A stretch of DNA of 64,000 nt, from NCBI RefSeq assembly GCF_009827545.1, contig NZ_WTYS01000001.1, positions 1,327,772-1,391,771 on the forward strand, given 5' to 3'. Within the stretch, counting starts at the first letter, position 1. Each line of letters opens with the position of its first letter. Positions 25,187 through 37,591 of the stretch are shown here, one piece after another. Below the pieces are notes generated by a model. It had not been told where the DNA came from. It did no database searches and saw nothing but the letters and a program-made list of their open reading frames with translations. Source of the DNA: Pontixanthobacter gangjinensis (lineage in GTDB: Bacteria > Pseudomonadota > Alphaproteobacteria > Sphingomonadales > Sphingomonadaceae). The position numbers and the translations under genes were made by a program.

Positions 25187-26818
25187 TCAGCTTTGTTTGC
25201 GGCGTTGCGGGCGACCGCCGCCACTCTGGCCACCACCTTGCCCGCCGCCACCGGTGCCGCCGCCATTGCGGGGGCCACGATTGCCGCCTCCGCCGTGGTA
25301 AGGTTTCTTGGCAGGGCGCGCAGCGGAACTATCGACACGTTCGTCACGGCGTTTGGCTGCGACAACCGGTTTTGTCACCGGGCCGCTTTTGTGGCTGACA
25401 TTCTTCGGGCGTCCGAAATCGCTGTCATTGCCGCGTGGTTCATTGCCGCGCTGGCGATTGTCACGGTCGTCGCGGCTGCGATAATTACCTTGGTCGGGTG
25501 AACGACCTTCGGCATCGCGCCATTTACGGTCGCGGCCCGAGGCTTGTCCTCCGGAACGGCCACCCGGCTTTCCGCCACCGCTGCCTTTACGGAAACGTGC
25601 ATTGCGATCTTCATCACTGCGTTCTGCGCCTGAGCCTTTACGAGCCGGAGCTGGCAGGCCTTTGGCTTCCTGAATAAAGTTTTCAGGCAAAGGAGCAGGG
25701 ACCAGCTTGATACCCGTCAACCGCTCAATGTCACGGATGTAGGGCTTCTCGTCACCAGCAACATAGCTGATCGCGATGCCGCTGCGGCCTGCGCGAGCTG
25801 TCCGGCCTATGCGGTGGACATATTGTTCCGCGACATTGGGGATTTCAAAGTTGAACACGACACTAACGCCGGGAACATCGATGCCACGTGCGGCAATATC
25901 GGTTGCAACCAGCACGGGCACACTGCCACGTCGGAAACCGTCGAGTGCGCGGGTACGCTGGGCTTGCGATTTGTTGCCGTGGATGGCTGCGGCATTGATG
26001 CCGGCGGCTACCAGATTGCGGACAACCCGGTCGGCACCATGCTTCGTGCGAGTAAATACCAATGCGCTTTCAATTTCGCCATTGGCGATGCCTTTGCGAA
26101 GCGAAATGGTCAGCAGCGCCTGCTTTTCCTTCTGATCGATGTAGGTCGAATATTGTTCGACCCGTTCGGCCGTGGTTGATTGCGGTGCAACTTCCACGCG
26201 GACAGGGTTGGAAATGAAGCGCTTGCCAAGATTGGCAATCGCATCAGGCATCGTGGCACTGAAGAACAAGCTCTGCCGTTCCTTCGGCAACATATTAGCG
26301 ATGCGGGTCAACGGCTTGATAAAACCAAGATCCATCATCTGGTCGGCTTCATCAAGAACGAAGATTTCGACGTGCTGCAAAGTCAGTGCGCGCTGTTCGA
26401 TCAAGTCGAGCAGACGGCCCGGTGTTGCGACCAGAATATCGCAACCGGGAACCAGTTTGCGCGCCTGTTGGCGGGCGGGCAGGCCGCCGAAGATACATTG
26501 CACTGACAGATCGAGATAGCGCGAGTATTCGCGGATATTGTCCGAAATTTGTGCTGCCAGCTCACGCGTCGGCGAGAGGATTAGCATCCGGCAACCGGCA
26601 GGATGACGCGCAACAGGGTTGGCCGCAAGACGGTGAAGCGAAGGCAAGGAGAACGCGGCAGTTTTGCCGGTACCTGTTTGAGCTACACCAAGCAGATCGC
26701 GGCCATCCAGCAATGCCGGAATGGCCTCGCGCTGGATAGGTGTTGGCTCTGTATAACCCTTTGTGTTGAGGGCGCGAAGTATGGGTTCGGCAAGGCCGAG
26801 TTGTTCGAAAAAAGACAT
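25187..26818 (-). CDS. rhlE: DEAD-box RNA helicase (RhlE-like)
   Basis: 543 residues with the full DEAD-box set: GYTEPTPIQREAIP (Q motif), AQTGTGKT (motif I), PTRELAAQ (Ia), VLDEADQM (II), SATMP (III), ATDIAARGID (V) and HRIGRTARAG (VI). The C-terminal 150 residues are a disordered Arg/Gly-rich tail (RDDRDNRQRGNEPRG, HGGGGNRGPRNGGG), typical of RNA-binding RhlE proteins. Its roles are ribosome assembly and mRNA decay. The 246 bases upstream contain several short hairpins, for example GGATTCGGAT/ATCCGGAATCC near 26843-26868, that could form a regulated leader. Confidence 0.9.
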   Translation of the reverse strand: MSFFEQLGLAEPILRALNTKGYTEPTPIQREAIPALLDGRDLLGVAQTGTGKTAAFSLPSLHRLAANPVARHPAGCRMLILSPTRELAAQISDNIREYSRYLDLSVQCIFGGLPARQQARKLVPGCDILVATPGRLLDLIEQRALTLQHVEIFVLDEADQMMDLGFIKPLTRIANMLPKERQSLFFSATMPDAIANLGKRFISNPVRVEVAPQSTTAERVEQYSTYIDQKEKQALLTISLRKGIANGEIESALVFTRTKHGADRVVRNLVAAGINAAAIHGNKSQAQRTRALDGFRRGSVPVLVATDIAARGIDVPGVSVVFNFEIPNVAEQYVHRIGRTARAGRSGIAISYVAGDEKPYIRDIERLTGIKLVPAPLPENFIQEAKGLPAPARKGSGAERSDEDRNARFRKGSGGGKPGGRSGGQASGRDRKWRDAEGRSPDQGNYRSRDDRDNRQRGNEPRGNDSDFGRPKNVSHKSGPVTKPVVAAKRRDERVDSSAARPAKKPYHGGGGNRGPRNGGGTGGGGQGGGQSGGGRPQRRKQS

Positions 26819-27064
26819 AAAAAACTTTCAGTAATGCGCCATGAGGATTCGGATAAATATCCGGAATCCGGGCGCGGAGTGGGTCCTTACGGCGACCCAA
26901 GCGTGAAACGGGAAGCATGCGAATAACGCAAATTCCGTGAACCGGGTGCGGGACTAGCCCCTTATTTTACGGGGAAGTTCACGCTCGCAATCGGTTACGC
27001 AGTGATATTCCCGCGCCGGACGTTGAGGGCCATGTAGGGACGAAAGAATGAATAAGCAATGAAA
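26819..27064. other. Intergenic region between rhlE and cca
   Basis: Non-coding interval between the start of rhlE and the end of cca, both on the minus strand. It should contain the rhlE promoter and leader. I see small hairpins (about 26843-26868; CCCCTTATTTTACGGGG near 26958) but no protein gene or known RNA. Confidence 0.5.
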
Positions 27065-28258
27065 TTACGCATCAGGCGAATTTCGTTGCGCCAGTTCATC
27101 CTCAAGAATTTCCTCGACCCGGGACCTTTCGGGGAATCCTTCCTCGACCCAGCGCGCCTCGACGGCTCGTAATATCCGTGCAACTTCGGGGCCTGCGTCC
27201 ACACCGCGCGCGACGATCTCTCCACCCTTGAGCGGCAAAGTCGGTATAACCCAGTTATGCAATGAACCGATGTCTGCGCCAGCGATTAATAACCGGTCGA
27301 TCGCGCATTCCATTCCGACATTGTAAACGAGCGTTCGCGGAACAAGAGCGTCTTGTACACTGCGCTCTGCATTGCATGTCAGCCGAGCGCGCTGTGCGCG
27401 TGACAGGCGCAGCCTTGTGCCGACATCGTTGGCGATTGCTGGCAATGCAGGAAGCAGAGCGGACAGGCGGCGCATCGGGTCTGGCTCAATCGATGCAGCG
27501 CGCTCACACTCTATCAATTCTTGCAGCGAAGCGCGCTGCCGGGCCTGGGTTTCCGGAAGGATTACTTTCCAAACTCCCAATTTCGCCATCAATTCGACGG
27601 TCTGTTCCGGGGCGGGCAAGGACAGCAGCAAAAGCAGCTCTTTCGCCACACGTTCGCGGCTGAGGCCTTTAATGGTTTCGGCTAATTCGCTGCAGGCGTT
27701 AACTGCCTGTTGGTCTAGTTCAGACCCAAATCGAGCCTGAAATCGGAAATAGCGGAGGATACGTAGGTGGTCCTCACGAATGCGTTCATAGGCATCGCCG
27801 ATAAAGCGGACATGGCGGTTGGAAAGATCCTCCAGTCCGCCGAAATAGTCCGAAATGTCCCCGGTTTCGGGATGCGCGTAAAGTGCATTTATGGTGAAGT
27901 CTCGTCTGGCGGCGTCGTCGCGCCAATCGTCTGTAAAGGCGATGGTCGCACGGCGTCCGTCGGTCGAGACATCGCGCCTGAGAGTGGTGATTTCAACGGG
28001 CCCACCCGATAATAGAGCTGTGATTGTGCCGTGTTCGATACCAGTGGGAACCGAACGGATATTAGCAGCCTCCAAAGCTTTGATGATTTCTTGTGGTTGC
28101 AGCACTGTCGCGGCATCTATGTCCGCCACATCAAGCCCGAGCACAGTATCGCGCACCGCGCCGCCGACCCAGCGCATATTTTCTGCACCTATCGCTGCAA
28201 CCAGTTCAGCCAGATCGGGTCTCTGTGTCCATGGTGCAGCAGGCAGTAAGTCAGCCAT
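27065..28258 (-). CDS. cca: CCA tRNA nucleotidyltransferase / poly(A)-polymerase family
   Basis: 397 residues from the ATG at 28258 (MADLLPAAPW). Class II nucleotidyltransferase head: MRWVGGAVRDTVLGLDVADIDAAT, with the catalytic DxD in DID, then VEITTLRRDV and RRDFTINALY (RRDFTxNA motif), and the RNA-binding GDAYERIREDHLRILRYFRF. It adds or repairs the 3'-CCA of tRNAs. Its start overlaps the NUDIX stop by 8 bases, so the two are coupled; the open frame upstream to 28279 lies inside the NUDIX gene. Confidence 0.92.
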   Translation of the reverse strand: MADLLPAAPWTQRPDLAELVAAIGAENMRWVGGAVRDTVLGLDVADIDAATVLQPQEIIKALEAANIRSVPTGIEHGTITALLSGGPVEITTLRRDVSTDGRRATIAFTDDWRDDAARRDFTINALYAHPETGDISDYFGGLEDLSNRHVRFIGDAYERIREDHLRILRYFRFQARFGSELDQQAVNACSELAETIKGLSRERVAKELLLLLSLPAPEQTVELMAKLGVWKVILPETQARQRASLQELIECERAASIEPDPMRRLSALLPALPAIANDVGTRLRLSRAQRARLTCNAERSVQDALVPRTLVYNVGMECAIDRLLIAGADIGSLHNWVIPTLPLKGGEIVARGVDAGPEVARILRAVEARWVEEGFPERSRVEEILEDELAQRNSPDA

Positions 28259-28856
28259 CGAGCAACTCCTTCGCATCAATCCTGCGCGACAGATTGAAGA
28301 TAATCGCGGCGGTCACACCCCAAATCCGAAAGCCTTGATAGTCCATTTCAAGATATTGACGCATCTCGCCGCGCCAGAACGCCTCGTTCTGTGACCAATT
28401 GTCGCGATTGAATACATGATCCAGAGGAACTTCAAACCATGACTCGACCTCTCGCGGGTGGGCAACCAGCGGCAAATCGGGCGGGATCACGCCCAGCACT
28501 GGTGTTATGTCAAAGCCCGTACCGGTCTTGTATCGGTCGCTGGTGCCGATCAGCCGGACATGCTTACGGCTTAAGGCGAGCTCTTCCTCTGCCTCTCTCA
28601 AGGCAGCGGCCACTGCGTCTTCCCCTTCATCCAGCTTGCCACCGGGAAAGGCGACTTGGCCGGGATGGTCGCGCATACTGGTCGGGCGCTGGGTCAAAAT
28701 GATCCCTGGCTTCGTTCTATCAGTGACTGCGATCAACACGGCGGCTTCGGCTGTGCGTTCGGCATTGGCGAAGCGCCGGTCATCGAGCAGGTCAGCGATG
28801 GGCATCCGATGCCCTTGTTCGAATAGGCCGGACAGGCGTCCAAACAATTGGCTCAT
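28251..28856 (-). CDS. NUDIX hydrolase, CoA pyrophosphatase type
   Basis: 201 residues from the ATG at 28856 (MSQLFGRL). The Nudix box is GGKLDEGEDAVAAALREAEE, with the catalytic REAEEEL glutamates, preceded by LTQRPTSMRDHPGQVAFPGG; the latter (the 'RP..R.HpGqvaFPGG' extension) marks the CoA-pyrophosphatase NudL/YeaB group. It would hydrolyse CoA or its derivatives. Lies between DUF1285 and cca in a conserved alphaproteobacterial trio. Confidence 0.9.
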   Translation of the reverse strand: MSQLFGRLSGLFEQGHRMPIADLLDDRRFANAERTAEAAVLIAVTDRTKPGIILTQRPTSMRDHPGQVAFPGGKLDEGEDAVAAALREAEEELALSRKHVRLIGTSDRYKTGTGFDITPVLGVIPPDLPLVAHPREVESWFEVPLDHVFNRDNWSQNEAFWRGEMRQYLEMDYQGFRIWGVTAAIIFNLSRRIDAKELLDG

Positions 28857-28863
28857 TGGTGGG

Positions 28864-29412
28864 TCAACCGGGTAAAAGCGAGTATGTCTCGCTCTGACTG
28901 GAAACCTGCCAATCATCACTTTGCGCCAAGGCGATTTCGGCAAGCTGTGTGTAGGTGCTGCGATTTAGCCGCGCTTCAAGTCCGTGTCTGACATGGAGAT
29001 ACAGCGCAGGGGTTTCAGAATTTCCCCTGGCGATCAGACGATGTTCAGCCCCAGCCAGAACAAGCTCATCGGTATTCAGTCTGAATGCAAGTGCACCATC
29101 CCTTTGCGCCACATCGACTGCAATAAAGGGTGCGTCCTCAACCTCAATCGATGCCCTCTCATAGGGCGTAACCAGCCAATGCTGTCCGGCATCGTCGCGG
29201 GTCAAGAGGCCGGAAAATGCCCGTACCATTGCGCGCCGCTTAATTTCGCCGCCATCGTGGAACCACTTTCCGTCTGCGGCAATCCGCATCAGGCTGTCGC
29301 TGGTATTCCGGGGTTTCCAGCTTTCCACTGGAGGCAATCTGCGCTGCGCAACCTGCTCTGCAACTTCGACGAGCGATAATCCGGCAAGTTCGGGAGGAGC
29401 ATCATAGGGCAT
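28864..29412 (-). CDS. DUF1285 domain-containing protein
   Basis: 182 residues. Family marks: LPPVESWKPRNTSDSLMRI, GKWFHDGGEIKR and MVRAFSGLLTRDDAGQHWLVTP, followed by ALYLHVRHGLEARLNRSTY. No signal peptide; predicted cytosolic. The family is structurally known as a small two-domain protein without assigned function, but its neighbours (NUDIX, cca) are conserved. Seven bases separate its stop from the NUDIX start, so they are one transcript. Confidence 0.88.
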   Translation of the reverse strand: MPYDAPPELAGLSLVEVAEQVAQRRLPPVESWKPRNTSDSLMRIAADGKWFHDGGEIKRRAMVRAFSGLLTRDDAGQHWLVTPYERASIEVEDAPFIAVDVAQRDGALAFRLNTDELVLAGAEHRLIARGNSETPALYLHVRHGLEARLNRSTYTQLAEIALAQSDDWQVSSQSETYSLLPG

Positions 29413-29457
29413 TATTTCGCGATGCCAGACTTGGTCAATTTCGCCAAGGGGTGGGAG

Positions 29458-29979
29458 TCATTGTTTCAATGAAGCAGGCCACGGCCCCAGCATGCCTTCG
29501 GCTGGAAGGATTGCGGGGTTCGCGCACCGGACCAACAAACGCGATTGCTCATAAGGGCCGGGGCAGTGCCAATTGGCTGTATGTTCAGCGGTGAAACCAA
29601 AAAACCGCCCATAATATTCAGGATCGCCAATCATCATTTGCGGGAGGGAGGCACTTGCATCAATCGCGCCAAGGGCTGCAACCATCAACGCCTTACCGTA
29701 CCCTTCGTCCTGCTTTTCAGGCAGCACCGCGACAGGCCCAACCATAAACAAGGGATGATTGCGCCCATCCGGATCGGTTAAGGCGATGGGCCATAATTGA
29801 ATTGTCCCTGCGAGAAAATCTTCTTCGTCAAGCACCGCAAAGCTCAGAGCCTCGAGCCAATCTGTGCCTTCGCGAATACGATAGGCTGTGCGCGCTTGGC
29901 GGCCATCGCCGAATGCCCGGTCGAGCAATTGCTCGATCAGCGTATCATCGACGTTGGTCAGGGGGACAATCGTGGCCAT
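29458..29979 (-). CDS. GNAT-family N-acetyltransferase
   Basis: 173 residues. Acetyl-CoA-binding core: LFMVGPVAVLPEKQDEGYGKALMVAAL, which gives the Q/RxxGxG/A-type pyrophosphate loop (QDEGYGKA). YYGRFFGFTAE is the C-terminal signature of the YhbS-like subgroup (predicted N-acetyltransferases). The substrate is unknown. It is 45 bases upstream of DUF1285 on the same strand; the ribosome-binding site is weak. Confidence 0.87.
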   Translation of the reverse strand: MATIVPLTNVDDTLIEQLLDRAFGDGRQARTAYRIREGTDWLEALSFAVLDEEDFLAGTIQLWPIALTDPDGRNHPLFMVGPVAVLPEKQDEGYGKALMVAALGAIDASASLPQMMIGDPEYYGRFFGFTAEHTANWHCPGPYEQSRLLVRCANPAILPAEGMLGPWPASLKQ

Positions 29980-30070
29980 AGAACGCGGGCAAATAGGGTG
30001 GGTGAGCCGTGCTGTCGATCAATATTGCATTGATGAGGGCATGGCTGGGCTTGGAAGCCGTTCGTCAAAC

Positions 30071-30096
30071 AAAAAGGGCGACCCGCGGGCCGCCCT
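30071..30096 (-). terminator. Rho-independent terminator of the prolyl oligopeptidase gene
   Basis: Read on the minus strand, AGGGCGGCCCGCGGGTCGCCCT forms a hairpin (outer stem AGGGCG/CGCCCT) followed by TTTTTG. It lies just after the stop at 30119. Confidence 0.8.
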
Positions 30097-30118
30097 CCCA
30101 GTCGGTTTAAGCGAAAAA

Positions 30119-32272
30119 TTATTCGCCGTCGTTATCGCCCTGCAATCGCTGCCACAAATAAACATATTGCAGTGCAGACAGCTTGGCGCGCTGTTCATTA
30201 TCGACGCCACCAGAATGGCCGCCAGTCATATCCTCATAATAATAATAAGGTTGGCCCAACTCCTTCATCCGCGCTGCGCCTTTGCGGGCGTGGGCAGGAT
30301 GTGTGCGGTCATCTGCGGTTGAAGCCCAGAAGAAGGGCGAGGGGAAGTCCACGCCTTCAACAAGTTTCTGATAAGGAGAATACCCCTCAATCCATTCGCG
30401 TTGTTCTGGAATGCGCGGGTCGCCATATTCGCCAATCCACGACGCACCTCGGCCGATCTCGTGATAGCGAAGCATATCGAATAGCGGAATTGCGACGATT
30501 GCCGCACCGAACAAATCAGGGCGCTGGGTAATCGCGGTGCCAACCAGCAGGCCGCCTTGCGATCCGCCCTGAATGCCCAGATGTTCCGGTGCAGTGAAAT
30601 CACGCTCGACCAAGTTCTCAGCCACGGCGATGAAATCATCCCAAGTGCGTTGCTTGTTTTCGCGGATGGCAGTTTGATGCCATTCTGGGCCGAATTCGCC
30701 GCCGCCGCGCAAATTGGCGAGGACGTAGGCACCGCCATTTTCGACCCACAGTTTGCCGGTTGATCCGAGGTAGGATGGTAGGCGCGAGACCTGAAAGCCT
30801 CCGTAACCGGTTAGTAATGTCGGGGTGTTGCTATCTAATTGCATGCCCTTGGGCTTGACGATGAAATAGGGGATTTTGGTGCCGTCGGCTGAAGTCGCTT
30901 CGTGTTGTTCGATGCTCATTCCGTCTGCATCAAAGCGAGCAGGGCTGTTCTTGAGCACTTCGGGCTTGCCCCCATCGGAATAGTAAAGCGTCGAAGGGGT
31001 GAGAAAGTCAGTAACCGAGAACATAACTTCGTCGGTCTCGCTCGATGATGCCGCAACCCCGACAGTTGCATTATCGGGCAGATCAACTTTGGAAGAATTC
31101 CACGCGCCACCCTCGAAATCGAACTTCAGAACCTGACCGCGGACATTGTCGAGTAATCCGACATAAAGGCTGTTCGCAGTTGTGCCGCCCCCTTGTTTGG
31201 TTTGTCTGTCACCCGGAGCCCACACCAATGTTTTCGGCGCGCCGTTGGGATCGGCCTTCCATGCTTCAAGATCGGCCGACACCAGCGCATCTGCCGGGAA
31301 AGTCTGGCCGCCCGTGGTCCATTCGACATCGGTGCTGAAAAGCATTTGCCCATTCACGATGCCATAGGGTGCCGCCTTGGCTGGTAAGTCCAGCTTCAGC
31401 CAATCATTGTCTTTCCAGACATAATAAGCGCGTTCGTGGAAGCTGAGGCCGCGATAGGCCATCCTGCCGTGAACTGTTCCGGCGGCATCGCGCATCAGAT
31501 AAGCGCCGGAGGAAACATCCTTGGCATCACCGCGGAAAATTTCCTGGGCATCGTCGATTGATGTGCCACGTGACCACAGCCGCGTAGTGAATGGGTAGAA
31601 ACTCTCAGTCAGTGAATTTTCGCCGAAATCGCGGCTGACCATCAGGGTGTTTTCATCAACCCAGCTGACGCCGCCCTGGCTTTCAGGCAGAGCAAAGCCG
31701 TTCTCCACAAACTCGCCAGTTTCCATGTTGAATTCGCGCATAACAGTGGCGTCTTTGCCGCCATCGGACAGCGATATCATGCACATCCGGCCTTCGGGCG
31801 GAAGGCAGCTGGAGCCTTTATAAACCCATTCGCGGTCCTCGGCAGCAGCCAACGCGTCAACGTCGAGAATGGTTTCCCATTCTGGATTGTCGGTGCGATA
31901 GCTTTCGCGCGTGGTCCGGCGTAGCAAACCCTTGGGGTTTTGCTTGTCTTGCCAGAAATTTACCAATCCGAATTTGGAAAAACCTACGTAAGGAACACGG
32001 TCTTCACTATCGAGGATCGCAAGTGCATCGCTCTTCAATTTTTCAAAGAGGGGGTCGGTTGTGAACGCTGCATTGGTCCGTTCATTCTCCGCGCTGACCC
32101 AAGCAAGCGCTTCTTCGCTGCGCGCTTCCTCCAGCCAGATATAAGGATCTACCTCAGCCTCGGCGATAGTTTCTGGCACGGGTACTCCTGTTTCATGCGC
32201 GGCAAGTGGGGCGCTCAGCCCTGCAAAGGCTAGCGAGGTTGCGATTGCTGTGTGAGAGATCAAAATCTTCAT
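30119..32272 (-). CDS. Prolyl oligopeptidase family serine peptidase (S9A), exported
   Basis: 717 residues from the ATG at 32272, which has AGAGG at good spacing (the ATG two codons upstream does not). A signal peptide (about 1-25, ending PLAAHE) precedes the seven-bladed beta-propeller (about 60-440) and the alpha/beta-hydrolase domain. Catalytic Ser571 in QGGSQGGL, Asp near 651 in STADDRTHPAHA, and His686 in MTGGHSGG are all visible. It should cut short peptides after Pro, in the periplasm. Monocistronic, with a terminator at 30071. Confidence 0.93.
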   Translation of the reverse strand: MKILISHTAIATSLAFAGLSAPLAAHETGVPVPETIAEAEVDPYIWLEEARSEEALAWVSAENERTNAAFTTDPLFEKLKSDALAILDSEDRVPYVGFSKFGLVNFWQDKQNPKGLLRRTTRESYRTDNPEWETILDVDALAAAEDREWVYKGSSCLPPEGRMCMISLSDGGKDATVMREFNMETGEFVENGFALPESQGGVSWVDENTLMVSRDFGENSLTESFYPFTTRLWSRGTSIDDAQEIFRGDAKDVSSGAYLMRDAAGTVHGRMAYRGLSFHERAYYVWKDNDWLKLDLPAKAAPYGIVNGQMLFSTDVEWTTGGQTFPADALVSADLEAWKADPNGAPKTLVWAPGDRQTKQGGGTTANSLYVGLLDNVRGQVLKFDFEGGAWNSSKVDLPDNATVGVAASSSETDEVMFSVTDFLTPSTLYYSDGGKPEVLKNSPARFDADGMSIEQHEATSADGTKIPYFIVKPKGMQLDSNTPTLLTGYGGFQVSRLPSYLGSTGKLWVENGGAYVLANLRGGGEFGPEWHQTAIRENKQRTWDDFIAVAENLVERDFTAPEHLGIQGGSQGGLLVGTAITQRPDLFGAAIVAIPLFDMLRYHEIGRGASWIGEYGDPRIPEQREWIEGYSPYQKLVEGVDFPSPFFWASTADDRTHPAHARKGAARMKELGQPYYYYEDMTGGHSGGVDNEQRAKLSALQYVYLWQRLQGDNDGE

Positions 32273-32278
32273 GGTCAT

Positions 32279-32459
32279 CCTCTGTCAGAATTATCCTGCA
32301 ATCATGGAGAGATAGAGCATAAACGCAAGCGATTTGCGCAGCAAATCGGCAGGCCACCTTACATAATTTTACAAGCCAATTTGTGACATTGGTAAGTTTC
32401 CAATCGTTATTGATTGTCTGGCGGGTCGTAGCGCATTTTTAAACAGGAAATATCCAGAT
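32279..32459. other. Divergent intergenic region upstream of the S9 peptidase and PilZ-like genes
   Basis: AT-richer stretch with a small hairpin (GATTTGC/GCAAATC near 32330-32347). It should contain both divergent promoters; no gene is seen. Confidence 0.5.
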
Positions 32460-32750
32460 ATGGTCTATCAAGCCGAGGCTTGTCTTGCGCCCCTAAAGGC
32501 TCAGTTGTTTATGGCCGGAGAGCAATGCTCCGCCAATTTGTTGGAGATTTCGCCCGAAACTGCACTTCTGCAATTACACGTAGGCAGTGCCTCATGGTTC
32601 GGTATGTTCGTCGCGCTATCTGTTGGTGATCTACCTAGCTGTCCGGCTCATGTCAGGGCTACTGAGGGCAATATGGTCAGGATTGAATTCAAGCCCAGAC
32701 TTCACCATTCTGTGGTGGCCGCCGTCGAACAAGCACTTGTCGAGGCTTAG
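32460..32750 (+). CDS. Small PilZ-like protein, first of a pair
   Basis: 96 residues starting MVYQAEACLAPL. The pattern (a short beta-rich domain, CSANLLEISPETALLQL, then VRIEFKPRLHHSVVAAVEQAL ending in a helix) resembles a degenerate PilZ domain. The c-di-GMP-binding RxxxR and (D/N)xSxxG motifs are not intact, so c-di-GMP binding is doubtful. The downstream gene has the same layout and the same ending (GLEFRKAIHPSVVEYIARA), so the two are probable tandem paralogues. Domain assignment is inference. Confidence 0.6.
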   Translation: MVYQAEACLAPLKAQLFMAGEQCSANLLEISPETALLQLHVGSASWFGMFVALSVGDLPSCPAHVRATEGNMVRIEFKPRLHHSVVAAVEQALVEA

Positions 32751-32832
32751 GAAACTTTTCATTGATTGCTGTGCGGTCAAGTATTTGGTTCAACGAGCCA
32801 CGGTTTAAATATGCGTATTGAGGACAAGCACT

Positions 32833-33141
32833 ATGACGCACAGCGGACAATCTCGCAAAGTCGGATATCCTAAAGCCGATCTTATCGTTGGCGACCAGGC
32901 AATCTCGATTTCACTGGTCGACGTGACAATATCGAGTGTTTTTGCAATTCTACCTTATGGCGCGGGTGTGTCTGAAGGTGATGTTATTGCGATCACTATG
33001 GACGATTTTCCGAGTGCCATCGCGACGATCAAATGGGTGGTTGGTGACCGTGTTGGGCTGGAGTTTCGCAAAGCCATTCACCCAAGCGTTGTCGAGTATA
33101 TTGCACGTGCGCGAGCTGAGCTGATGGAAAATTGTTTATGA
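32833..33141 (+). CDS. Small PilZ-like protein, second of a pair
   Basis: 102 residues from the ATG at 32833 (MTHSGQSRKVGYPKADL), which has GAGGA 8 bases upstream; the TTG at 32818 is less likely. Beta strands ISISLVDVTISSVFAIL and SAIATIKWVVGDRVGLEFRKAI end in a helix, matching its upstream neighbour. Canonical c-di-GMP motifs are again absent. No known function; a structural role in a surface or motility system is possible but not shown. Confidence 0.6.
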   Translation: MTHSGQSRKVGYPKADLIVGDQAISISLVDVTISSVFAILPYGAGVSEGDVIAITMDDFPSAIATIKWVVGDRVGLEFRKAIHPSVVEYIARARAELMENCL

Positions 33142-33210
33142 ATGGGGATATGAACGGCTTCGGGGCATCCGAACCGCGCTAGGCTCCGACACTCCGTGCG
33201 TCCCAAAAAA

Positions 33211-33236
33211 AAGAGCGACCAATCTGGCCGCCCTTT
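33211..33236 (-). terminator. Terminator of the atp operon
   Basis: On the minus strand GGGCGGCC/GGTCGCTC pair (two G-U) around AGATT, followed by eight Ts. It lies about 50 bases after the atpC stop. Confidence 0.88.
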
Positions 33237-33284
33237 TGATTTGCCAATTATGGTCGCCGACCGTCGCAATGGACGCCCGCCTGG

Positions 33285-33551
33285 TTACCCGTCTTCGCCA
33301 ACAACCTGTTCAGCCAATACGGTCAAGCCGGTGTCGCCCACTTCGGCAAAGCCGCCACGAACCTGAATTTCTTCAGGCGCGCTGCCTTCGGTCTTATAGA
33401 CCTGAACCGCGCCGTCGCGGATGGTGGACATGAAGGGCGCATGACCCTCTAGCACGCCGAACTCGCCTTCCGTGCCAGGGACAACCACCATGTGGACGTC
33501 TTCAGAACGGACCAGCTTGGCCGGTGTTACGAGTTCAAAGTGTAGTGCCAT
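33285..33551 (-). CDS. atpC: F1 ATP synthase epsilon subunit, short form
   Basis: 88 residues: only the N-terminal beta-sandwich ([38 protein letters not shown]). The C-terminal two-helix inhibitory domain of longer epsilon proteins (about 130-140 residues) is missing, which is normal for several sphingomonads and other alphaproteobacteria where a zeta protein can inhibit F1. It links gamma to the c-ring in the central stalk. Last gene of atpHAGDC; five bases separate it from atpD. Confidence 0.95.
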   Translation of the reverse strand: MALHFELVTPAKLVRSEDVHMVVVPGTEGEFGVLEGHAPFMSTIRDGAVQVYKTEGSAPEEIQVRGGFAEVGDTGLTVLAEQVVGEDG

Positions 33552-33556
33552 GATTA

Positions 33557-35124
<1,568 letters not shown>

Positions 35125-35131
35125 ACATGAA

Positions 35132-36001
35132 TTAGAGCGCTTCTGCGCCAGCAATAATTTCGATCAATTCAGTTGTAATCGCAGCCTGACGGGTGCGGTT
35201 ATACTGAATGGTGAGTTTTTGGATCAGTTCGCCAGCATTGCGCGTGGCGTTGTCCATTGCGGTCATCGATGCGCCTTGTTCGGACGCCATAATTTCCAGC
35301 AATGCGCCGAAGATTTGCGTTTTCACATAACGCGGGAGCAATTCTTCGAGGATTTCTTCTTCGCCCGGTTCATATTCCACAACCGCATCGCTATCGAGAG
35401 CGATTTCAGGAGCAGGAACAGGGATGATCTGATCGATAGTCGGATCTTGCGCCAGCGCAGATTTGAATGTCGGATAGACCAGATGCGCTATGTCAAACTT
35501 ACCGGCTTCATACATTTCGACCAACTCTTCCGCAATCTGCGCGGCTTCTTCAAAGCCGGGATAGCGAACAACGCTGGTGTCGAAGTGGGTGCCGATTTGG
35601 CTAGGGAAATTGCGCTTCAGCGGCGCACGACCCTTCTTGCCGACGAGGTAGAACTCAACGTCCTTACCTTCCGCCTGCAAAGCACGAGCCTTGATACTGG
35701 CAGCACGAACGAGGTTGGCGTTCAAACCGCCGCACAGGCCCTTATCGGTGTTCACAACTACCAAAAGATGGCGTTTGTTCGAACCGGTTCCGGCGAGCAA
35801 TTTTGGTGCATCGTCACCCGACACCTTGGAGGCGAGGGCGGCCATGACCGCAGCCAAACGTTCGGCATAGGGACGCGCAGCTTCTGCCGCTGCCTGCGCC
35901 TTGCGGAGCTTGGCAGCTGCGACCATTTGCTTGGCCTTGGTGATCTTCTGGGTCGATTTAACCGACCCGATCCGATCCTTGAGTGCTTTAAGCGAGGCCA
36001 T
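35132..36001 (-). CDS. atpG: F1 ATP synthase gamma subunit
   Basis: 289 residues. N-terminal helix [36 protein letters not shown] and C-terminal helix [20 protein letters not shown] with [20 protein letters not shown] form the rotating coiled coil; [12 protein letters not shown] is the family core. It transmits rotation between the c-ring and the catalytic sites. Confidence 0.97.
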   Translation of the reverse strand: MASLKALKDRIGSVKSTQKITKAKQMVAAAKLRKAQAAAEAARPYAERLAAVMAALASKVSGDDAPKLLAGTGSNKRHLLVVVNTDKGLCGGLNANLVRAASIKARALQAEGKDVEFYLVGKKGRAPLKRNFPSQIGTHFDTSVVRYPGFEEAAQIAEELVEMYEAGKFDIAHLVYPTFKSALAQDPTIDQIIPVPAPEIALDSDAVVEYEPGEEEILEELLPRYVKTQIFGALLEIMASEQGASMTAMDNATRNAGELIQKLTIQYNRTRQAAITTELIEIIAGAEAL

Positions 36002-36027
36002 CTCGGCTCCTTAATTCTCTCTCAGGT

Positions 36028-37560
<1,533 letters not shown>

Positions 37561-37591
37561 CTAATAAGCCTTTTCCAACGGCGAAAAGCCG

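Noticed and set aside
27262-28394. Plus-strand frames opposite cca
   Set aside because: Cysteine/Arg-rich antisense products of a certain gene.
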